Shown here: piece after piece, positions 8,252-16,980 of the stretch
Layout of the letters: each line of letters begins with the position of its first letter
Numbering within the stretch: the stretch's first letter is position 1
Assembly (NCBI GenBank): GCA_021161905.1
Contig: JAGGZT010000067.1
Coordinates: 1 to 41,894, forward strand
Direction: 5' to 3'
DNA: 41,894 nt
Source: Acidobacteriota bacterium
Lineage (GTDB): Bacteria; Acidobacteriota; B3-B38; Guanabaribacteriales; JAGGZT01
Position numbers and translations under genes: made by a program
Notes under the pieces: model-generated
Told to the model about the DNA's origin: nothing
Database searches by the model: none
What the model saw: only the letters and a program-made list of their open reading frames with translations

Positions 8252-9818
8252 CTTTCCTTCCTTTACCAGTGATTAATTTGACCAGTCGTTTCTTGTCCAT
8301 TCCTCCTATATGCTCCCAGGGGAGCCTTTCCTCAGTAGCCCGTTCTCGGAGGAAGATCTCTTTTCCCAAGCCCGCAGAGGAAAGAGCGGAGCGGAGACTC
8401 TCCCCCCGGGCAATGCTTGCTACCACTGGGGCGAGCCTTCTATCCCCTCGGGCAAGTATCGCCTGTAGAGTTGCCTCCCTCATCCCCATCCCTGATGTCT
8501 CGATCCCGAGTGATGAAAGTTCCCTCTTCAGGTAGGCGAGGCTCTTCTTGAGGTAAGGCAGTTCTCCCATCTCTACCCACTGAAAGGGGGTGTGCGGTTT
8601 GGGGATGAAGGAGCTAATGCTTGCCGAAAGCCTACCTTTTCCCCTCATCATCTTTTTTATTTCGACGGTGAGCTTTACCGTTTTCTTCAAGTCCTCCTCG
8701 GTCTCTCCCGGTAGTCCTACCAGATAATAGAGCTTTATATTTCTTATCCCTGAGGAGAGGATGAGCTCAACCTTCTTTAGTATATCGCTGTTGGTTATCT
8801 TCTTATTTATTCTGAAGCGGAGCCTCTCATTCCCTGTTTCCGGGGCGATGGTAGCGGTTTTCAAGCCCCGTTCGGCAAGGAAGGAAGCCCAGGCTTCATC
8901 GAGGAACTCAAGCCTCAGCGAGGAAATGGTTATCCCCACCCCTTCCCGACGGAGAAAGTCGAATAAGGTTTCCTTCTGGGAATAATCGGTGATAGAGGAA
9001 GCGATCAAGCCCACCCTTTCGAACCTTCCCTTCGCCTCTTCGATCCGTGAGATGATCCCCTCAACTCGGTATTCCCGACAGGGAAGGTAGTTATAGCCGG
9101 CGAAGCAGAAGAAACAACCGGAGCTACATCCGCGAGAAAGCTCAACGAGAAGTGTAGCTCCGAACTCGGCGTCCGGGGTTATGATGGCGGATGAGGCCTG
9201 AGGGGGGTCAGGTAAGGGGAAAGCGATCGCCCTCCTTACTTTAGGGGTCGCCCCCCTTTCGGTTGCAAAGTCGATAACCTCTCCCTTATCGTCGTATTCG
9301 ATCTTGTAGAAAGAGGGGATATAAAAGCCGAGCATCGGGGCGAGTGCTTCCTTTATCCTTTCTTTATCCCCTCGTTCTCGGAGGTAGGTTTCGATAAGGA
9401 GGGGGATGAGAGTTTCCCCCTCGCCGACGAGGATGATGTCGATGAACGGAGCTATTGGCTCCGGGTTGAGGAATGAGGAGACGCCGCCCAGGATGATGAG
9501 GGGCATCCCTTCATCTCTTGCCTCAGCGTAGATGGGAATGCCAGCGAGATCGAGGATTTTAACGATGTTTGGGTAGTCGAGCTCATAGGACGAGGAGAAG
9601 GCGACGATGTCGAAGGACGAAAGGGGCATTCCCGATTCTATGGTAGTGAGGGGTGTATTTCTCCTTATAAACTCTTTTTCCTCGTCTTTTTCTGGGAGGA
9701 AAGCCCGTTCCGCGACCACTGCCTTTTCTCGATTGAACAGGCGGAAGGCGGCGTGGAAGCCGAGGTTCGCCATCCCGAGGAAGTAGCGGTTGGGGAAGAC
9801 GAGGGCGATCCTTATCAT
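8232..9818 (-). CDS. B12-binding-like radical SAM protein
   Basis: The 528-residue protein begins with a cobalamin-binding-like Rossmann region (MIRIALVFPNRYFLGMANLG, with VGEGE near 131-135). The radical SAM domain follows, with the cluster motif CSSGCFFC (C231, C235, C238). A glycine-rich AdoMet segment is visible (VGLPGETEEDL), as in YgiQ- or MiaB-like enzymes. The C-terminal region contains LPWEHIGG, resembling a motif of radical SAM proteins of the TIGR03960 type, but I cannot assign a substrate. No TRAM domain is seen. It is the first gene of a minus-strand pair with pgeF. Confidence 0.75.
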   Translation of the reverse strand: MIRIALVFPNRYFLGMANLGFHAAFRLFNREKAVVAERAFLPEKDEEKEFIRRNTPLTTIESGMPLSSFDIVAFSSSYELDYPNIVKILDLAGIPIYAEARDEGMPLIILGGVSSFLNPEPIAPFIDIILVGEGETLIPLLIETYLRERGDKERIKEALAPMLGFYIPSFYKIEYDDKGEVIDFATERGATPKVRRAIAFPLPDPPQASSAIITPDAEFGATLLVELSRGCSSGCFFCFAGYNYLPCREYRVEGIISRIEEAKGRFERVGLIASSITDYSQKETLFDFLRREGVGITISSLRLEFLDEAWASFLAERGLKTATIAPETGNERLRFRINKKITNSDILKKVELILSSGIRNIKLYYLVGLPGETEEDLKKTVKLTVEIKKMMRGKGRLSASISSFIPKPHTPFQWVEMGELPYLKKSLAYLKRELSSLGIETSGMGMREATLQAILARGDRRLAPVVASIARGESLRSALSSAGLGKEIFLRERATEERLPWEHIGGMDKKRLVKLITGKGRKDEEVHP

Positions 9819-9941
9819 CCCCTCTTTCTTCTCCGGGATGAGTTTTGTTTCTTTAGCCAGTATCTTCTTTCTTATTTCCCGCAGGTTAATGGAGCTTTCT
9901 CCTCGTTTATCTTGGTTTTTTCTCCCTTATCTCCGTTTCTC

Positions 9942-9975
9942 AAATAAAAAGGGGAGGGAAGTTTCCCTCCCCTTT
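9942..9975 (-). terminator. Terminator of the M49 peptidase gene
   Basis: The 13-bp arms AAAGGGGAGGGAA (9948-9960) and TTCCCTCCCCTTT (9963-9975) are followed on the minus strand by TTTTTATTT. It lies 19 bases after the stop of the minus-strand peptidase gene. The rest of the 175-base gap to the radical SAM start shows nothing else clear. Confidence 0.8.
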
Positions 9976-9993
9976 CACCCCTCCCTCTTTGTC

Positions 9994-12012
9994 TTATTTT
10001 TTGAGCTTTCCCGAGAAGCGGAGCATCTGAGTGGCAAAGTCCTCATCGTAGTGAGCGATGACATCCACGACCTTGCCTTCCTTATTCCGCACCAATGAGA
10101 GCCGTGGCATCACGAAGGCGGTATAGCTCGGGTAATTGATTGCCTTGCACCGGGCGACTACTTCGTCGCGAAGTTTGGTATCTATCTTAATCCCGTAGGT
10201 GTTGACCAGCTTCTTTATCGCTTGGTAGTCCCCTTCTGCCTTTATCCGCATAATCTCAGCCAGGAGTTCTGCTACCCCCTTCCTCATCTTTTTGTAATCG
10301 TTCACCTTGAAGTAGGTCTTTCCGTCCTTTTTGATCACATCGACCGCTTTCGTCTTATCCTTGAGGTAGTTCACGATCAGATGATGGGCGCGCATATGAT
10401 CGTCCTCGATCCTATCTCCGCTCTTTATCCGTCTCAGCATAGTGAGGTCGCCGCGGACATAGGAGTCGTACGCTGCCTTTGCCGCCTCTTTGTTGGGGAT
10501 GATTCCCATCTCGATCAGCTTATCGTCCCAGATATGGTAAAGGCCCACCAGATCTGCCCGCGCCTCTTCCATCGTGGAGTAGTATTCCCGGAGGTATTCC
10601 GAGGGATCTTTGGTCAATTTTGGGCTCACCTTGCCTGAGCCGTGCCCCACCACCTCGTGGAGGGCGACATGAACCGAGCCCGCTATCTCACCATACCGGG
10701 AAGCTCTTTCCTGTTCCTCCTTGGTCAAGGCGAATTCCTTGGTTAGTTTCGCCCCCACTGCCTGGTTTGCTGCGGTCATAATGTTTCCTAAAAGGACGCT
10801 CTTGCTCCCGTACTTCTCCCGGATGTCTTGGGCGTTTGGCAGGTTAATGCCAATGGGCGACATCGGTCCAGCGCCCCCTACCCCGATGAGCACCGCTATA
10901 GAGTTTGCCACCGGGACATTCCCCCATTTCTTCTTGTACTCTGGTTTCCAGGGTGCTCGGTCCTCCAGGTACTGGGCGATCGTGGCGAGGTCCCGCATTA
11001 GTTTTGTCCTCTTCTTATCCACGAAGTAGACCAACGCCTCGTATTCTCCCTTGATCCCCCTTGCGTCTTTATAGACCTCGATGAAGCCGTTTATCGTATC
11101 CACCGGAGGATTATCGCTCACCCAGCTGATGTTATAGCGCCGGAAATCGGCAGGGTCCCCGGTTTTGAAGTAGCGGATGAGGTGTTTAAGCGTTTCCTTC
11201 TGTTTCCCCTCGGCGTAGGGGAGAGCTTTTTCCAGATACTTGATCACATTCTTGAGCTCTCTTGCATATCGGCCTGGAGGGATGCCATCCCCACCTGCCC
11301 GATAGACCTCCTCCACGATCTTCCCATCTATTTTGGCGAGGCGGGAGTTTAAGGGATATTTTTCGGGGAAGGCTTCGACCTCCTTTAAGGTAACATTGTA
11401 GTAATAGTTGTTGGCGGATCCGGTGATGATGTCATCAGGGGGAGCAGGTGATTTGTTGGTGACCAATGGCTCATAATCTGGATCGAATATCGCTCGCTTG
11501 AGGTGATGAAGCTTCGCCACCAAATTCTCCTCGTCCTTTACCCCGAAGTCCGCCCCGTTTGCGAACGCCTTCTTGGCAGCAGAGACAAATTCCTCGAAGC
11601 TCACCTCGGGTATAAATTTCCGCTTTGTCCGTTCGTTGTAATTCGAGTTGTTTGCCCAGAAGAGCTTGGTATAGTCGGTGATCTTTGCGAGGACCTTCTC
11701 ATCGATCCCTTTGCTGTGGGTGATGATCTCCTCAAGGATATTCCTTATTTCGAGAGCATAACGGTGGTTCTGGTCATAGGTGATGTCCCGCCCTGCTATC
11801 GCCGCCTTATAGAGGTAATAGGCGAGGAGTTTCTCCTTTAGGGGAAGTTCCTCGAAGCCATCAGCGTATATCCTTACGAATTGGGTGTTTCCTACCTGCT
11901 CAAGGAAATAGACCCGTCCCTTCTCTTTTTTGGTTCCCATTGCCAAATATGATGGAGCCAAAATAAGGGTGAAGACCAAAATCACGGTAAAGATAAAATA
12001 CCTTTTCCTCAT
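9994..12012 (-). CDS. Exported dipeptidyl-peptidase III-like metallopeptidase (M49)
   Basis: The 672-residue protein starts with a classical signal peptide (MRKRYFIFTVILVFTLILAPSYLA), so it is probably periplasmic or surface-located. The M49 zinc motif HExxxH is present as HEVVGH (H452, E453, H457) within HEVVGHGSGK. The second motif EEARAD (482-487) supplies the third zinc ligand. DPP III enzymes release dipeptides from the N terminus of oligopeptides. An export signal is uncommon for the family, whose eukaryotic members are cytosolic. It has its own promoter (12063-12091) and terminator and is transcribed alone, divergently from recG. With the M28 peptidase nearby it suggests growth on peptides. 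Confidence 0.88.
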   Translation of the reverse strand: MRKRYFIFTVILVFTLILAPSYLAMGTKKEKGRVYFLEQVGNTQFVRIYADGFEELPLKEKLLAYYLYKAAIAGRDITYDQNHRYALEIRNILEEIITHSKGIDEKVLAKITDYTKLFWANNSNYNERTKRKFIPEVSFEEFVSAAKKAFANGADFGVKDEENLVAKLHHLKRAIFDPDYEPLVTNKSPAPPDDIITGSANNYYYNVTLKEVEAFPEKYPLNSRLAKIDGKIVEEVYRAGGDGIPPGRYARELKNVIKYLEKALPYAEGKQKETLKHLIRYFKTGDPADFRRYNISWVSDNPPVDTINGFIEVYKDARGIKGEYEALVYFVDKKRTKLMRDLATIAQYLEDRAPWKPEYKKKWGNVPVANSIAVLIGVGGAGPMSPIGINLPNAQDIREKYGSKSVLLGNIMTAANQAVGAKLTKEFALTKEEQERASRYGEIAGSVHVALHEVVGHGSGKVSPKLTKDPSEYLREYYSTMEEARADLVGLYHIWDDKLIEMGIIPNKEAAKAAYDSYVRGDLTMLRRIKSGDRIEDDHMRAHHLIVNYLKDKTKAVDVIKKDGKTYFKVNDYKKMRKGVAELLAEIMRIKAEGDYQAIKKLVNTYGIKIDTKLRDEVVARCKAINYPSYTAFVMPRLSLVRNKEGKVVDVIAHYDEDFATQMLRFSGKLKK

Positions 12013-12043
12013 ATCCTCTCCTCTATTCTGATTAAGATAAATG

Positions 12044-12063
12044 TTTTTACCTCACGGTAAAAA
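12044..12063. promoter_or_regulatory. Operator-like palindrome at the M49 peptidase start site
   Basis: The perfect 8-bp arms TTTTTACC (12044-12051) and GGTAAAAA (12056-12063) around TCAC overlap the last base of the minus-strand -10 box and cover the expected transcription start. It could be a repressor site or a 5' hairpin of the mRNA. Confidence 0.35.
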
Positions 12064-12091
12064 TTCTACTTTTCCTTCTCCCTCTCGTCAA
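12063..12091 (-). promoter_or_regulatory. Promoter of the M49 peptidase gene
   Basis: Read on the minus strand: -35 TTGACG (12091-12086), a 17-base spacer and -10 TAGAAT (12068-12063). Both boxes match consensus at five of six positions. Confidence 0.65.
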
Positions 12092-12121
12092 GCGATTTCC
12101 CCATCATTAGGGAAGGGGCGT

Positions 12122-12150
12122 TTGTCATTTTGAGGGTTGCGTGGTAGGAT
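12122..12150 (+). promoter_or_regulatory. Promoter of recG
   Basis: TTGTCA (12122-12127), a 17-base spacer and TAGGAT (12145-12150) lie 18 bases before the recG ATG. The -10 is imperfect (four of six). Confidence 0.5.
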
Positions 12151-12168
12151 AAACCCCTGAGGAGTTCT

Positions 12169-14265
12169 ATGTTAAGGCTTGATACCAGCATTCAGTATGT
12201 TAAGGGTGTTGGTCCCAAGCGGGCAGAGGTGTTCGCCAGGGCGGGCATCACCACGGTTGAGGACCTCCTTTATTATTTCCCCTTTCGCTATGAGGATAGG
12301 ACCAACTTCCACCATATCGCCGAGCTCACCCCGGGCGAAGAAGTGGTGATCTCAGGGAGGATCATCTCCGCTGTGGTAGTCCCAACAAGGAGGAAGGGGT
12401 TTGTCCTCTTTCAGGCGCTGGTCGATGACGGCACCGCTTCCGTCAAGGCGATTTGGTTCAATCAACCTTATCTTAGGGACTCGATCAAGAAGGGAAAGAG
12501 GATCATCCTCTTTGGCTCCTTATCTCGGGGAGCGAGGGGAGCACTTGAGCTCGAGAACCCGGAATTCGAGCTCGTTGAGGAAGGGGAGAAACTCCCTTCT
12601 CCCCATATGGGACGGATCGTTCCCATCTACCGGCGGGTAGGGACGATGACAAGCCGTACCCTGCGGAAGATAATCTATCAGCTCATCCAGTCTTTAGACG
12701 AGGTGGAGGAGGTTCTTCCTTCATCGGTGCTCCTTAAACATCGCTTTCTCAAAAGGAAGGAAGCGCTCTCCTTCATCCATTTTCCTCCTGCTGGGTGGTC
12801 AGTTTCTTCGCTCAATTCCTTTCGCTCTCCTGCCCATCACCGGCTTATTTTTGAGGAGTTCTTCCTTCTCGAGGGGGGCCTCGCTTTAAGGAGGAGGGAA
12901 AGGCTGAGCAGGAACGGTATAAAGTTCATAATCGATGAGGCGGTACGGAAACGGGCGAAGGAGGTGCTTCCCTTCTCCCTCACCAACGCTCAGAAGCGGG
13001 TTCTTGCCGAGATCGCCTCGGATATGGCTTCCCCTCGGCCTATGCGTCGCCTCCTCCAGGGAGATGTCGGTTCAGGGAAGACCATCGTCGCCCTTCTTGC
13101 AATGATAATCGCCCTGGAGAACGGTTATCAGGCAGCCCTGATGGCACCAACCGAGATCCTGGCAGAACAGCACTATAGGACGATAGGAAACCTCCTTTTA
13201 AAAACTCCCTATCGAGTGGTTCTCCTTACCAGTGGGGTCAAGGGGGAGGAGAGGGAGCAGGTTCTTTCCCTTATTAAGGATGAGGAGAGGATCATCGTCA
13301 TTGGCACCCACGCCCTTATCGAGGAGAATGTCTCCTTCCGTCGTCTCGGTCTCGTCGTTATCGATGAGCAACACCGCTTCGGTGTCCTCCAGCGGACGAA
13401 CATAATAGGGAAGGGGGCGAACCCCGATGTCCTCGTTATGACCGCCACCCCGATCCCTCGTTCCCTTGCCCTAACCATTTACGGGGACCTCGATCTTTCG
13501 GTGATCGATGAGCTCCCTCCGGGGAGGAAAGAGGTGAAGACGATCATCAAGACCGAGGAAAACGAAAAAGAGGTGCATGAATTTCTCCGAAGGAAGATGG
13601 AAGAGGGAAGACAGGTCTTCGTTATCTGTCCGATGATCGAAGAGAGGGAGAGTTCCGACCTGAAGGCAGCGAAGGAGGAAGCGGAGAGGCTGAAGGGGGT
13701 ATTCCCTGAGTTCGTTGTAGGGCTTCTTCACGGAAGGATGAAAAGCGAAGAGAAGGAAGAGGTGATGCGTCGCTTCGCCAAGGGCGAGATAAACCTGCTT
13801 GTTTCCACCACGGTTATCGAAGTGGGGATCGATTTCCCCAATGTCTCGGTCATCGTCATCGAGCATGCGGAGCGATTTGGCCTCTCTCAGCTCCATCAAC
13901 TACGGGGAAGGGTGGGGCGAGGGGAACATCCTTCCTATTGCATTCTCATCCCCAAGCCACCGGGAAGTGAAGAGGCAAAGGCGTTAGCGAGGAGGAGGCT
14001 TCTCGCCTTCAAGAGGGCGAAGGATGGTTTTGCCGTGGCTGAGGAGGACTTGAAGCTCCGGGGACCGGGGGAGCTTCTCGGCTTGAAGCAAGCGGGTATG
14101 CCCGGTCTCAGGTTGGGGGATATCGTGCGGGATCGAGAGATCCTTGAGCTTGCGAGGAAAGAGGCATTTTTCATAATCGAAACCTCCTCGGTGGAGGGGC
14201 GGATGCTTGAGCATTATCTTCGCCACCGCTGGGAGGGTAGGTTTGGGTTGAGGTTGGCTCAATGA
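12169..14265 (+). CDS. recG: ATP-dependent DNA helicase RecG
   Basis: This is a 698-residue superfamily 2 helicase that regresses stalled replication forks and migrates Holliday junctions. The N-terminal wedge domain has the expected VKGVGPKRAEVFARAGITTVEDLLYYFPFRYEDR start and an OB fold (about 50-140). Helicase motifs follow: Walker A GDVGSGKT (298-305), DEQH (399-402), TATPIPRS, and motif VI QLRGRVGRGEHPSYC. The C-terminal LKLRGPGELLGLKQAG is typical of RecG. The ATG at 12169 is preceded by TGAGGAG. The gene overlaps rsmD by 4 bases (ATGA), so the two are translationally coupled. Confidence 0.97.
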   Translation: MLRLDTSIQYVKGVGPKRAEVFARAGITTVEDLLYYFPFRYEDRTNFHHIAELTPGEEVVISGRIISAVVVPTRRKGFVLFQALVDDGTASVKAIWFNQPYLRDSIKKGKRIILFGSLSRGARGALELENPEFELVEEGEKLPSPHMGRIVPIYRRVGTMTSRTLRKIIYQLIQSLDEVEEVLPSSVLLKHRFLKRKEALSFIHFPPAGWSVSSLNSFRSPAHHRLIFEEFFLLEGGLALRRRERLSRNGIKFIIDEAVRKRAKEVLPFSLTNAQKRVLAEIASDMASPRPMRRLLQGDVGSGKTIVALLAMIIALENGYQAALMAPTEILAEQHYRTIGNLLLKTPYRVVLLTSGVKGEEREQVLSLIKDEERIIVIGTHALIEENVSFRRLGLVVIDEQHRFGVLQRTNIIGKGANPDVLVMTATPIPRSLALTIYGDLDLSVIDELPPGRKEVKTIIKTEENEKEVHEFLRRKMEEGRQVFVICPMIEERESSDLKAAKEEAERLKGVFPEFVVGLLHGRMKSEEKEEVMRRFAKGEINLLVSTTVIEVGIDFPNVSVIVIEHAERFGLSQLHQLRGRVGRGEHPSYCILIPKPPGSEEAKALARRRLLAFKRAKDGFAVAEEDLKLRGPGELLGLKQAGMPGLRLGDIVRDREILELARKEAFFIIETSSVEGRMLEHYLRHRWEGRFGLRLAQ

Positions 14266-14819
14266 GGGTGATCGGTGGAGATAAAAGAGGATTCAGGCTT
14301 TCAACGGGGAGGAGGGGAAGGTTCCGTCCCAGTGCGGAGAGGATCAGGAAAAGTTTCTTCGACTTCCTTGGAGAAAGGGTAGTAGGTGTCCGGTTTCTCG
14401 ACTGTTTTGCCGGAAGCGGGGCGATGGGGATCGAGGCGTTGAGCCGGGGGGCAGAAGTGGCTATCTTCATCGAAGAGAACGAGGAAGCAATAAAGGTGAT
14501 AGAATTGAACCTTAGAAAATGTGGCTTTCGCGACCGATCGCTCATCCTTCCTTTGAACTACGAGCGGGCATTGAACGAGCTCAAATGGAGGGACGAGAGG
14601 TTCGATATCCTCTTTTTCGATCCTCCCTATCATCGGTTCGACTACCTCGAGCTACTTGCCCTTGTCGCTGATGGGAGGTTGATCTCTGAGGGAGGGCTTG
14701 CCGCTTTCGAGCATTTCCATAAGCTCACCCTCCCCGAGGTGGTGGATAAGCTTATTCGGGTAAAGCTACTTCGCGGTGGCGATTCCTTCATCTCCGTCTA
14801 TCAGCTCAAGGAAGATTAA
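14262..14819 (+). CDS. rsmD: 16S rRNA (guanine966-N2)-methyltransferase
   Basis: The 185-residue enzyme methylates a guanine in the small-subunit rRNA using S-adenosylmethionine. Family hallmarks are the N-terminal MRVIGGDKRGFRL, the RPSAERIRKSFFDFL segment, the AdoMet-binding DCFAGSGAMGIEALSRGA (motif I) and the catalytic FDPPY (motif IV). It overlaps the end of recG by 4 bases and ends immediately before the stop of the convergent amidohydrolase gene, with no space for a separate terminator. The recG-rsmD pairing is common in bacteria. Confidence 0.95.
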   Translation: MRVIGGDKRGFRLSTGRRGRFRPSAERIRKSFFDFLGERVVGVRFLDCFAGSGAMGIEALSRGAEVAIFIEENEEAIKVIELNLRKCGFRDRSLILPLNYERALNELKWRDERFDILFFDPPYHRFDYLELLALVADGRLISEGGLAAFEHFHKLTLPEVVDKLIRVKLLRGGDSFISVYQLKED

Positions 14820-16439
14820 TCATCTGTGGGAGTAGATGATCTTCCCCCCTGAGATGGTGTGATCGACCGCGACCTCGGCTATCTTCTCCTCCGGAATCTC
14901 GAAGATATCCTGAGATAGGACCACGATATCGGCAAATTTGCCCAAAGATAACTCTCCCTTTACCCCCTCTTCGCCGGTGGCATAAGCCCCTCCTCTGGTA
15001 TAGGCAGTGAGGGCGGGGATGAGGGGAAGCCGTTCTTTCAGGAACCAGTCTTCTACCTCTTCCTTTCCTTTTCTTACTACCGCGGCGTAGAGGCTTTCGA
15101 GTGGAGAGAGGGGAGCTACTGGAAAGTCTGAGCCGAAGGCGAGGATGGCACCCGCTTCGAGGAGGGAGCGGTAGGGATAGCTTGTTTCCGCCCTTTTTCT
15201 TCCGAGCTTACGCTCGAGGAAGCGAAGGTCGTCCACCGCGTGGTGTGGCTGAACGGAAGCGATTGCCTTCAGTCGCCCCATCCGGGCGATATCCTCCCGC
15301 CTGAGATGTTGGGCATGCTCCACCCGGAGACGGAGAGGGATGCTCTTTTTTTCCTTTATTATCTCCTCGTAGATATCGAGGAGGATGTGGTTCGCCTCAT
15401 CGCCGATTGCATGGATCGCTGGCAGGAGATTCTCCTTAACCGCCTTTTTCACCAACCTTCGTATCTTTTCAGGAAGAGTGGTGAAGATGCCCCTTGTTTC
15501 CCGGTTATCGGTATAGGGTTCGAAGAAGCGGGCAGTACCCGCACCGAGCGATCCGTCGAGAAACCCCTTGACTCCCGCTATTCTGAGCCTTGATGAACCA
15601 AACCCGCTCTCTATACCTAAAGAGGAGATGGTATCAAGCGCCTCTATGGGAAGGAGGAGGTTTACCCGAAGTGTCAACTCCCCTTTCTTTAAAAGGTTTT
15701 GATAGGTATGGAGGATCTCCGGAGCGATCTTGGCGATATCGGTGGTAAAAAAGGCATTTTCAGTGATCGAGGTAATCCCCACCTTCGCTGCTTCGGAAAG
15801 AGCCCTTTTCGCCGCTGAGAGGAGCTTCTCCTCGGATGGCGGTGGCACCATTTGCGAGACCAGTTGCTGGGCGGAGTCAGCAAGTAATCCGGTTGGCGCT
15901 CCTCGCTCATCCCTGAGAATGGTTCCTCCGGGAGGGTCCTCCGTATTCTCGTTGATCCCGGCGAGGGCGAGGGCATATGAGTTGGCGAGCGAGATGTGGC
16001 AATCCACCCGGGCAAGGAGGAGGGGGTTATCCTTGGTGAAGGGATCGATGAGATCTTTAGTGGGAGGGGTTTTATCCTCCCAGGCTTCGTTGTCCCAGCC
16101 TCCTCCGAGGATCCACTCCCCCTTGGTGAGGGATTTTGCATATTCCGCTATCTTAGAAACAAACTCGGCACGGCTTTTCACTTGGGAAAGATCGAGGGCA
16201 ATGAGGTTGAGCCCCCCTTCGATTAGGTGAAGATGGGAATCGTTGAACCCGGGAATGGCGAGCCTTCCCTTTAGGTCTATTATTTCGGTTTTTGCCGTCT
16301 TTAAGGGAAGGAGCTCCTCCTTCTTTCCAATGGCGACAATCCGTTCGTCAGCACAGGCAAGCCCGGGAAGGAAACCTATCTCTTCCCCTCCCCAGATTCT
16401 CCCCCCAAACAGGATAAGATCCATTTCTCTTTTCCTCAT
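14820..16439 (-). CDS. YtcJ-like amidohydrolase (metal-dependent hydrolase)
   Basis: The 539-residue protein belongs to the amidohydrolase family 3 group. An N-terminal beta-sandwich segment (LILFGGRIWGGEEIGFLPGLACADERIVAIG) leads to the metal motif GFNDSHLHLIEGG (H69, H71). Later come GGWDNEAWE, further His segments (IHAIGDEANH, RVEHAQHLRREDI), the Asp in AFGSDFPVAPLSPLESLYAAV, and a C-terminal GKFADIVVLSQDIFEI. There is no signal peptide. YtcJ-type enzymes hydrolyse N-acyl or imide-like bonds, but substrates are mostly unknown. The gene is divergent from the Nudix gene and convergent with rsmD. Confidence 0.85.
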   Translation of the reverse strand: MRKREMDLILFGGRIWGGEEIGFLPGLACADERIVAIGKKEELLPLKTAKTEIIDLKGRLAIPGFNDSHLHLIEGGLNLIALDLSQVKSRAEFVSKIAEYAKSLTKGEWILGGGWDNEAWEDKTPPTKDLIDPFTKDNPLLLARVDCHISLANSYALALAGINENTEDPPGGTILRDERGAPTGLLADSAQQLVSQMVPPPSEEKLLSAAKRALSEAAKVGITSITENAFFTTDIAKIAPEILHTYQNLLKKGELTLRVNLLLPIEALDTISSLGIESGFGSSRLRIAGVKGFLDGSLGAGTARFFEPYTDNRETRGIFTTLPEKIRRLVKKAVKENLLPAIHAIGDEANHILLDIYEEIIKEKKSIPLRLRVEHAQHLRREDIARMGRLKAIASVQPHHAVDDLRFLERKLGRKRAETSYPYRSLLEAGAILAFGSDFPVAPLSPLESLYAAVVRKGKEEVEDWFLKERLPLIPALTAYTRGGAYATGEEGVKGELSLGKFADIVVLSQDIFEIPEEKIAEVAVDHTISGGKIIYSHR

Positions 16440-16493
16440 ACCATCCTTCCTTCTTTTCGATTATAATCTAATCTTAAACCGAAGGAGGAGAAA

Positions 16494-16958
16494 ATGAGCA
16501 CCCCTCTTATCTGCCCTAAGTGTGGCACCGTAGTGAAGAAGTATCGTAATCCCATCCCCACGGTGGATATCATCATAGAGGTGGAGGACCCTTCGGGAAA
16601 GGAGGGGATCGTTCTCATCAAGAGGAAGAATCCTCCATATGGCTGGGCGATACCGGGTGGGTTTCTCGATTATGGAGAGACGGTGGAGCACTGTGCGGTA
16701 AGGGAGGCGAAGGAGGAGACCTCGCTCGATATATCCGATCTTAGGCTTCTCGGTGTTTACTCCGATCCCGCGAGGGACCCGAGGGAGCACACCGTCTCTA
16801 CCGTGTTCGTGGCAAGAGGGCGGGGGGTACCAAAGGCGGCTGATGATGCCAAAGAGCTTGCCATCTTCACGGAAGATAGCCTTCCCTCCCCCTTAGCCTT
16901 CGATCACTCGAAGATATTGGCGGACTATTTTAAATGGAAAAAGGGGGGGAGGGGTTAA
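16494..16958 (+). CDS. Nudix hydrolase
   Basis: The 154-residue protein has a complete Nudix box, G56-x5-E62-x7-R70-E71-x-x-E74-E75, in [14 protein letters not shown] and [13 protein letters not shown]. The family cleaves nucleoside diphosphates linked to other groups, using magnesium held by the box glutamates. It starts with a single CxxC (C7, C10), the remains of a zinc ribbon like that of NudC/YjhB relatives. The ATG follows GAAGGAGGAG. A TATAAT (16462-16467) lies in the short divergent spacer with no good -35. The gene shares a bidirectional terminator with the M28 peptidase. An ADP-ribose or NAD(H) pyrophosphatase role is possible but unproven. Confidence 0.9.
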   Translation: MSTPLICPKCGTVVKKYRNPIPTVDIIIEVEDPSGKEGIVLIKRKNPPYGWAIPGGFLDYGETVEHCAVREAKEETSLDISDLRLLGVYSDPARDPREHTVSTVFVARGRGVPKAADDAKELAIFTEDSLPSPLAFDHSKILADYFKWKKGGRG

Positions 16959-16972
16959 CCTCCCCCCTTTTT
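16938..16972. terminator. Bidirectional terminator between Nudix and M28 genes
   Basis: A long G/C stem (G run 43-49, A, GG against CC, T, C run 62-67, all within 16943-16967) is flanked by A5 on the left and T5 on the right. It can therefore terminate transcription from either side. It overlaps the last codons of the Nudix gene. Confidence 0.8.
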
Positions 16973-16980
16973 AACCGGTT

